The notes under the pieces: model-generated
What the model saw: the letters and a program-made list of their open reading frames with translations, nothing else
Told to the model about the DNA's origin: nothing
Databases searched by the model: none
Part shown: positions 57,852-64,000 of the stretch, one piece after another
Layout of the letters: each line of letters starts with the position of its first letter
How positions within the stretch are numbered: position 1 is the first letter of the stretch
Program-made: the position numbers and the translations under genes
Assembly (NCBI GenBank): GCA_015501055.1
Contig: JADNYV010000005.1
Location: 434,001 to 498,000, forward strand
DNA length: 64,000 nucleotides
Origin: Mucidula mucida
Taxonomy: Eukaryota > Basidiomycota > Agaricomycetes > Agaricales > Physalacriaceae
Direction of reading: 5' to 3'

Positions 57852-59261
57852 TTAATCTTCGAATCCACCTTCAAATAGGTAGTTCGCAGCCAGTTCCTCG
57901 TTCTTATCGCACGCAAAGTAAGCCTCTAATACAGCCTGACGCGGGAATCCTAGAGCCTCCAACTGGGTGTGTTTTAGAATTATTTCTGATGTTCAAGTAT
58001 TGACTTACTCGTTCAATAGCAGCTCTTTCCTCCTCGGTGACATGGACGACATGGCTGCCTGGAGGAGCAGGTCCATCGTCGTCACCTTCACCACCTCCAC
58101 CGCCCAAGAGTTGTAACAAGGCTTCGGGATTCTGCTGGATGAGTTGACCAAGCTGGGGATTGCTAGCAGCGAGCTGTTGAATGATGGGTTGGATGAGCGC
58201 GGGGTTCTGCTGCAAAACTTCTCGGAGCTGCTGTAGCTGCGGACTAGATTGCAGTGCAGCCATGTCAATTGGAGGCATTCCACCGCCACCTCCAAGACTA
58301 CCAAGACCAGCACCGCCTGTCGTTGCTTGTTGTTGTTGCTGCTGTTGGGCGAGCTATGGGGAGTTAGCAAAAACTTCCGTTAGACATTTAAGGACGTACT
58401 TGGAAAAGATTTTGAGGTCCGGTGGGAGCCGCGGGTGCAGCAGCAGCAGGAGTGGCAGCAACGTTGGTTGCTGCAGCAGGCGCCGCGCCTGCCGCGGGAG
58501 CAGCGGCTCCAGAAGCCTCGGCTTCCAGATGCGCGGGAATGCCCTAGGAGGAGTTGCTAAGTCGAAACAAAAGATCGAGCGACAAATGTGTTGACTAACA
58601 GTCATCAAATACTCAACAGCACGATCAGGGTTATTGTAGCTTGCACGAAGAGCACGTAGGACCTGCTCTCTCTCAAAGCCCATCTCCATCATGTTGGTGA
58701 TGGTAGACTGAAGGGCTTCGCCGGTCAAGAAGGAACTTGAATCACCAAACGAGCAGGTGCGGCAGAAACAGGTTGAGATGCGGCAGGAGCAGATGGAGCG
58801 ACAGCAGGAGTATCAGATTGGGCGGGAGCTGGGGCAGGTGCAGAAACTGTTGAAGTCGAAGCTGTTGAGGGCATTGGGGTAGGTGTGGGTTTAGGCTGGA
58901 TTGTGCTGTTGGATTATGATGGAACGCAATGAGATGGTTGCGCACCTTGGATACCATGAGAACCAAGAAATCTTTTCTTTTATTCCGCATGATCCTACAG
59001 TCTTGTCATCGGCGAGAATTTTACCTGTCAATGGTTGATGATAGAGCGCAGAGCAATTACTTGGATGCCAACCTGAGTATATAACCTTTTGGCTAGCGAC
59101 TGGATGACCTTGGGATTCTTGGATCTTGTTTTTCAGACCGCCGATTGTCTCCTCCTCTTCAACGTCAATCTGCAAGTCGCGATAAGAGGCGAGGACTGCA
59201 AGCAAGGACGATGGCCTGCCTGGAAAACCTTCTGCTGCGTTGTTTTGACAGTGACCTTCAT
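57852..59261 (-). CDS. rad23: UV-excision repair / proteasome shuttle protein RAD23
   Basis: Ubiquitin-like domain [20 protein letters not shown] with [14 protein letters not shown] and FLVLMV. A Pro/Ala-rich linker follows, then UBA1 ([31 protein letters not shown]), a Gln-rich stretch, the XPC-binding domain ([20 protein letters not shown] to NPEALLQLL) and UBA2 ([20 protein letters not shown] to [10 protein letters not shown]). It delivers ubiquitinated proteins to the proteasome and stabilises Rad4/XPC. Intron 1 uses a GCAGGC donor at 59219-59218. The frame breaks at AAA 58747-58749, where one added base gives [14 protein letters not shown] before UBA1. It diverges from the LRR gene across 223 bp. 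Confidence 0.9.
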
Positions 59262-59484
59262 CGTCGCGATCCAAGAGATGGTGGTGGGAGAAGGAAGTAA
59301 AGGCCCAAACGCGCGTCTACTACGTAATAATGTCCCTACCACGTGCCACTACCTCCCTCATCTGCTCCTCATGCACAACAGGTCATCCTTCTCATTACAG
59401 CCATCTTAGCCGATATACCACCCAGTAAGTCTCTTATATTTCTCAGCGGCCAACACTGAAGCCATCATAGTAGGCCATCCGGCC

Positions 59485-61755
59485 ATGGACCATGAACCAG
59501 GCGACGAATATCTACGGCGCATTGCAGCCTTCATTCGTTCCCATGAGAAGAGCCTGGCAGAAGCCGGCATGCCCCGACGCCGACCGCCTCGTTCTAAACT
59601 ACCTGCAGACAATGCATCCTATTTCAACCCTCTCGGTTGGTTTGGCCCGCCCTCAGCGACCCAAGCTGTCACTCCGAAACCCATCGTGCTCTCCATAGAC
59701 ACCCATCACCTTTTCTACATTCTCATACGCCTTGAAGCCTTTGGTATGCCTGTAGGAACCCTCGACGTCCGCGTGGATTCCCCTTCACGACCCATGAGCT
59801 ACATCAACCTCTTCCCAGATGCCGACAAGTCAGAAACACTGTCTCTGGCCTCGTTTCGCTCATCATTATCCGTTGTTTCCAACTTTTCTCTTGGGGGAGG
59901 CTGGTGGGGCAAGCCAGAGCCGCCATCGCTCGATGCAGAACTCAAATATCTCTATAGTAGCTTCACCAAGTTACCTGCTCTCTCGATCACCGCACCGGGT
60001 CGAAGGATGATAGCAGAACTTGCCAACGAGCCCCCAAACGAGAATGCCATCCCTCTTGACTCTTTCAAGAATCTGAAGAGTTTAGAATGCATCGACATCG
60101 ATCCCCGTTCTCTGCTCGGTTGGGATAAGCTGGCGGAGAGCTTGTTCAGCTTGAAGATCAGAAAGAGCGGCTTAGAAGATATATCTGACATCTTCATCGG
60201 AGCTGTCGTAGACGATCAGGCGAGAAGGGAAGGGAGCACTAGTCGCAAGCGCAATAGAAGGATTCCTGCAGGTCCTGAAAGGCAGGTATCTTTCTATGCA
60301 ACGCAGCTCCCAGAGTCTGTTCCTGAAGATTCCGACGGGGAGACCCGTTCCCAGCAGCCTCCCGCTGAGACGAGCGCCAGTGGTGCCACAAGTCCTCCTT
60401 CTCCAACGCCCCAGCTATCGTCTTTGAAATGGGCATTTCTCAAGCACCTTTCCCTTGCCGATAATGCATTAGCCTTTTTTCCTTCCGATCTAATACCCTA
60501 CCTCACACCTCTGACCCATCTCGACTTGTCTTCTAATCTCCTCGTTTCCGTTCCGTCAGGTCTTGGCTCCCTTTTCAATCTAGTTTCTCTCAACCTGTCC
60601 GACAACATGATAGATTCCGTCCTTGGGATATATCTCAACTTGGGTCAGGTTCTTTATCTCAACCTGGCTCACAACCGCCTAGAGTCAATATGCGGTCTCG
60701 AGCGGCTGACCGCACTTGAACGCGTTGATTTGCGGAACAATGTAGTGGATGATTGTGCCGAAGTTGGGCGGCTGGCAACGCTGCCCAACATCATTGAGGT
60801 TTGGGTGGAGGGGAATCCATTCACGGAGGACGAGGGCTACAGGATCGCATGTTTTGATTTCTTCTGGAAAGAGGGGAAGACAATAACTTTGGATGGTTCT
60901 CAACCAGGCTACTACGAGAAGCGAGGGTTGACTGTGGCGCCACCTCATCAGATGTCTTCAACGCGCCCAGTGTCTGTCGCGTACTCGCCACCGACGGTGG
61001 CAGTTGGCCATGCCCACGACAACCGTCCGACCTCCCCACTTCATCCTCCCATTTCTCAGCCATCCCCTTCTACGTCGTCTAATGCTTCCCCGATTTTGGC
61101 TGCCGTGGGTGCTGTTGGAGTCGTCGGCAAGGCGCGCCGCAAGAAAGTGAAGCGAATAGTTGATCTTGATGGCGACCAGAGCGATGGGAGCACAAGGAGT
61201 AGTTCTCGACACGGACGGACGCCATCAAATGGTTCCAGCAAGGCCAAGGGAAAACTCAAACCAAAGAAGGTTCGCGATGCCAGTCCGCTTGGAGGTGCTC
61301 AGAAAGAATGGGGACGGTTCGAACAGTTGCTTGAAGAGGACAAGAAGAAGGCGCCTGTACCAACCTCTACGCCGCCACCACCTACCTCTCCCAAATTAAG
61401 ACCCTCTCGTCACAGTCGACACCAAACTGAAATTCATGTTTCATCGACCTCTATTGATGATGCCCCGCCTCCTTCCTCTTCCACGCTTTCACACAGCGCA
61501 AGCCAGTCCTTACGACGGGGGAGGGGTTCGCAGACCATGTCGTTTAGATCAGCTGCGCGTCGAGCCCGTGTTACAGCCTCGGTATACGAGCCCGCGACCA
61601 ACGTCTCTGACAGCGAAGACCGCAATGATGAGATCAAAGACAACGGAGATGCATATCGGCGCAGGATCGAAGCTCTGAAGAAGGACATGGGAGACGGGTG
61701 GTTGAAAGTCTTCAGCCAGACGCAGATGACTAGTGCGCCAAGCAGTCCAAGTTGA
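59485..61755 (+). CDS. leucine-rich-repeat protein with disordered basic C-terminus
   Basis: A single 756-codon exon. The N-terminus (DEYLRRIAAFIRSHEKSLAE) and a conserved block (PIVLSIDTHHLFYILIRLEA) precede a first LRR area (SFKNLKSLECIDI, ESLFSLKIRKSGLEDI). After a Ser/Pro linker comes an LRR ladder (LKHLSLADNALAFFPSDL, LTHLDLSSNLLVSVPSGLG, LVSLNLSDNMIDSV, LYLNLAHNRLESICGLE, LERVDLRNNVVDD) with an LRR-cap-like VWVEGNPFTEDEGYR. The tail is basic and Ser-rich (KARRKKVKRIVD, KAKGKLKPKKVRD). The layout resembles fungal relatives of STK11-interacting/LRR scaffold proteins. Upstream GTAAGT near 59431 and AG at 59471 hint at an intron, so the N-terminus might start earlier. Confidence 0.75.
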   Translation: MDHEPGDEYLRRIAAFIRSHEKSLAEAGMPRRRPPRSKLPADNASYFNPLGWFGPPSATQAVTPKPIVLSIDTHHLFYILIRLEAFGMPVGTLDVRVDSPSRPMSYINLFPDADKSETLSLASFRSSLSVVSNFSLGGGWWGKPEPPSLDAELKYLYSSFTKLPALSITAPGRRMIAELANEPPNENAIPLDSFKNLKSLECIDIDPRSLLGWDKLAESLFSLKIRKSGLEDISDIFIGAVVDDQARREGSTSRKRNRRIPAGPERQVSFYATQLPESVPEDSDGETRSQQPPAETSASGATSPPSPTPQLSSLKWAFLKHLSLADNALAFFPSDLIPYLTPLTHLDLSSNLLVSVPSGLGSLFNLVSLNLSDNMIDSVLGIYLNLGQVLYLNLAHNRLESICGLERLTALERVDLRNNVVDDCAEVGRLATLPNIIEVWVEGNPFTEDEGYRIACFDFFWKEGKTITLDGSQPGYYEKRGLTVAPPHQMSSTRPVSVAYSPPTVAVGHAHDNRPTSPLHPPISQPSPSTSSNASPILAAVGAVGVVGKARRKKVKRIVDLDGDQSDGSTRSSSRHGRTPSNGSSKAKGKLKPKKVRDASPLGGAQKEWGRFEQLLEEDKKKAPVPTSTPPPPTSPKLRPSRHSRHQTEIHVSSTSIDDAPPPSSSTLSHSASQSLRRGRGSQTMSFRSAARRARVTASVYEPATNVSDSEDRNDEIKDNGDAYRRRIEALKKDMGDGWLKVFSQTQMTSAPSSPS

Positions 61756-61853
61756 TAAATATACAATCTTTACGCGATATCCATTAATCTTTATACGGTT
61801 TAATTTTTGGAATACAAACGATTCACGACAGAATGATATATAGTTGCATCCAG

Positions 61854-63182
61854 TCAATCTAATACAGCATACTTCTTAAGGTGTTCAGGTATGGATGAGG
61901 TCAAACCCTTCGACTCTAACCATCTCTTGGAGAATAATCGACTCTGGTATCGGTATGCACCATCGCAAAGTATTGTGACGATTTTTGAACCTTTCTTTGT
62001 ATTAAAATCCATCTCATTAGATGCGCGGATGACAACACACCTTTACCAAGTTTCTGAGCCAATTCCACAGCGGCCACAACGTTCAGCGCTGAACTGGCGC
62101 CCATATACAGGCCTTCAGTGTCTAGGAGCTCATACAGCATCTCGATCGATTTCTCGTCCGGGACAGTGAACGCGCCAGAAAGCTCATTCACAAACGTCCC
62201 CAGGTTGTTTGTTATGCGGCCTTGACCGATACCTGCCAAGAGAGCATAAGTTTGACGCGCGCAACGACGCCTTTTTGTGCGATACCTTCAGTCATCGAGC
62301 TGCCACTTCGTTCGACCAGCTTTCCACCGCTCGAGATGTAGCTGGTCAAGACGCTCCCAGGCGGATCCGCGAGCCATATCTGCGTCTTGCCGCCGCTCTT
62401 CTCCTTGAGATATTTCCCGGCACCCGCGAGCGTGCCGCCGGTGCCAGTGGCGCAGATGAAGCCATCGAGTGCGCCGCCCGTCTGTTCCCAAATCTCCGGT
62501 CCCGTGGTCAGATAGTGCGCCTTGGCGTTGGCGGTGTTGTCGAACTGGTCCGTCCAGATTGCGTTGGGAGATCTTTGGCAAAGTCGCGTGCTTGGTGATT
62601 GTAGTTTGCCGGATTGTCGTACGCGACGGCAGGGACGGGATAGACCTCGGCGCCGAGCATGCGGAGGAGGTCGATCTTTTCTTGACTCTGGCGAAAACGG
62701 GGGGCTGTGAGAAATAACGGTGAAGAGAAGAAAATGGTGGTTTTACCTGTGAGTCGGGCATGAAGATGACACATCGATATCCTTTCGCGCGACAGACATG
62801 GGCGAGTCCGATACCTGTGTTGCCAGCCGTTCCTTCGACCACGGTGCCTCCAGGTTTGAGACTGGTATAGAATGAGCATAGGACGCTGTGAATGAACAAC
62901 GATACTTGCAGGCCGCGTTCTTCCGCGTCTCGAACAACACCCAACGCCGCACGGTCTTTGACGCTTCCGCCGGGATTCTGAAATTCTGCTTTTCCGAGGA
63001 TGGTGCAGCCAGTCTTCTCCGAGAGGCGCTTCAGGTGGATCTAGTGAACATGTAGGACAGCGCTGGAAAGAACAGGATGAAAACGGTACCAGAGGCGTAT
63101 TACCGACTGCACCAAGGAAGCCATCGACACTGGCTGTGGCGTATGATCGACGAAGGAGGACACCTGCAGCGGAGGCTAACAT
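61854..63182 (-). CDS. PLP-dependent cysteine-synthase-like enzyme, probably mitochondrial
   Basis: N-terminus [18 protein letters not shown] looks like a mitochondrial presequence. The OASS/CBS-family fold shows [27 protein letters not shown] (PLP lysine in SVKDR), [31 protein letters not shown] and EGIGQGRIT. It probably makes cysteine from O-acetylserine or acts in sulfide metabolism, as with yeast Mcy1. There is no CBS regulatory domain. Introns: GNTPL/IHLK, one with a GCAAGT donor (62909-62908) giving ERGLLKPGGTV, SQ/SQEK, TEG/IGQG and GKG/SKIV. The frame breaks at GGG 62566-62568, where one added base gives [14 protein letters not shown]. It converges on the LRR gene. Confidence 0.88.
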
Positions 63183-63559
63183 TTTGAAGGGAAGAAATAC
63201 ATCCTCGAGTACTTATACATTCGACTGTGAGCACAAAGCACGACATTCTTATGTAATTGGAGTGGACGCTTGTAGATCCACGGAGCAGGAGGATAATAGT
63301 TCCAAGATCTACATACAGACATATCACAAAGGAAACCGGACGTGAAATGCATTAAAATGTGTGTAATGGGGCCACCCGAAAAGGAGTAAATGAAAACTGA
63401 GATGTTGCGAACCGATATCAAGCTAGGTACGAATATCCGTTCATACGCGCAAGTCATACACTGACTGGCAATTCGTGCAAGGCCGTGATTGGAATAGAGA
63501 TGGAAAAGAGCAGCATGGGTATCCAGAGAAAATCTACAAGAGTGTCATGGCTTAGACGT
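63183..63559. other. intergenic region between two minus-strand genes
   Basis: 377 bp between the ARF1 stop and the start of the cysteine-synthase-like gene. I see no coding motif. It should hold the ARF1 3' end and the promoter of the latter gene. Confidence 0.45.
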
Positions 63560-64000
63560 CTATTGCTGTCGCTTCTTGACGTTTTGCGATAGCCACTGCA
63601 GGCCCTCGAAAAGACCTTCACCGGTGGTGGCGCAACTGAAGGGACGGTAAGCAATCTGCGCAACGAGTGTTGACCGAAAACACATACCTTGGGTGGACAT
63701 ACCATGACCTATCGCGCATTCGGTGCAAGCCCAACTTTTCCGTAACTTCTGCGGGCGACATGGCTGTAGGAGAATAAGAAGAGAGTTAGTGGAGAGGAGG
63801 TGACACGTACCGCCCGGTAGATCCTGCTTGTTGGCAAAGACCAACAAGAGACACTCCTTCATCTCCCTATCACTCAATATCCGGTGCAGCTCCTGCTTTG
63901 CTTCATCAATACGTTCACGATCCTGGCTGTCCACGACAAAGACAAGGCCCTGTGTGCCTGTGTAATAATGTCTCCATAGTGGCCTGATCTTGTCCTGTCC
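63560..64000 (-). CDS. arf1: ADP-ribosylation factor ARF1, 5'-truncated by the window edge
   Basis: The visible part starts within switch II and continues as [54 protein letters not shown] (the NKxD guanine-specificity motif), [15 protein letters not shown] and [20 protein letters not shown], ending KKRQQ. This is almost identical to ARF1 of other eukaryotes, the small GTPase that recruits COPI and clathrin adaptors at the Golgi. Two introns (about 63763-63811 and 63640-63687) are removed. The myristoylated N-terminus and P-loop lie beyond base 64000. Confidence 0.94.
   Translation of the reverse strand, partial: GQDKIRPLWRHYYTGTQGLVFVVDSQDRERIDEAKQELHRILSDREMKECLLLVFANKQDLPGGTCHLLSTNSLLILLQPCRPQKLRKSWACTECAIGHGMSTQGMCFRSTLVAQIAYRPFSCATTGEGLFEGLQWLSQNVKKRQQ

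Overview
The window is nuclear DNA of a filamentous basidiomycete, most likely an Agaricomycete. I read 32 protein-coding genes on both strands. Almost all are split by short introns of about 45-60 nt, and the products are typical fungal ones: chitin synthase, HACD/PHS1, BTA1 betaine-lipid synthase, GH16 and GH5 glucanases, and a secreted family that basidiomycete annotations often mislabel as ribosomal protein S17. There is no operon structure. I found no tRNA, rRNA, transposon or CRISPR array. Coordinates for split genes are spans from start codon to stop codon.

Layout. 0.2-9.4 kb: CDCA7-like zinc-finger protein, secreted basidiomycete protein, HACD/PHS1, GH16 glucanase, secreted AhpD-like protein. 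9.6-19 kb: membrane-anchored Smr protein, chitin synthase, R3H protein, pentatricopeptide-repeat protein. 19.3-31.4 kb: cohesin Rad21, BAG co-chaperone, single-pass membrane protein, aspartic protease, GILT thiol reductase, GH5 glucanase, Aurora kinase. 31.6-44.3 kb: phospholipase B, ELL elongation factor, MFS transporter, U1-type zinc-finger splicing protein, coiled-coil protein, GCN4-like bZIP factor. 44.5-55.6 kb: Kish, RPA43, PAM16, BTA1, LIM/C1/RhoGAP protein. 55.8-64 kb: BTB protein, RAD23, LRR protein, mitochondrial cysteine-synthase-like enzyme, and ARF1, which runs off the right edge.

Many neighbours are divergent pairs with very short shared promoters: RPA43/PAM16 (91 bp), PLB/ELL (106 bp), MFS/zinc-finger (148 bp), HACD/GH16 (169 bp), RAD23/LRR (223 bp), Smr/chitin synthase (235 bp) and bZIP/Kish (322 bp). 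The genes do not form one pathway. Chitin synthase, GH16, GH5, the LIM-RhoGAP and phospholipase B all concern the cell wall or surface, but they are interspersed with housekeeping genes.

The strongest unexpected signals concern gene structure. (1) Eleven genes lose their reading frame at one point, and in every case one added base restores it, mostly in a G/C run. This looks like systematic under-called bases in the assembly rather than eleven pseudogenes. (2) Chitin synthase has four micro-exons of 14-25 nt and GH5 has one of 20 nt. (3) Three genes have a first coding exon that is only the ATG. (4) Five introns appear to be GC-AG. (5) A 172-bp exon-plus-intron unit is duplicated in tandem inside a secreted-protein gene. 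I see no clearly new multi-gene system.
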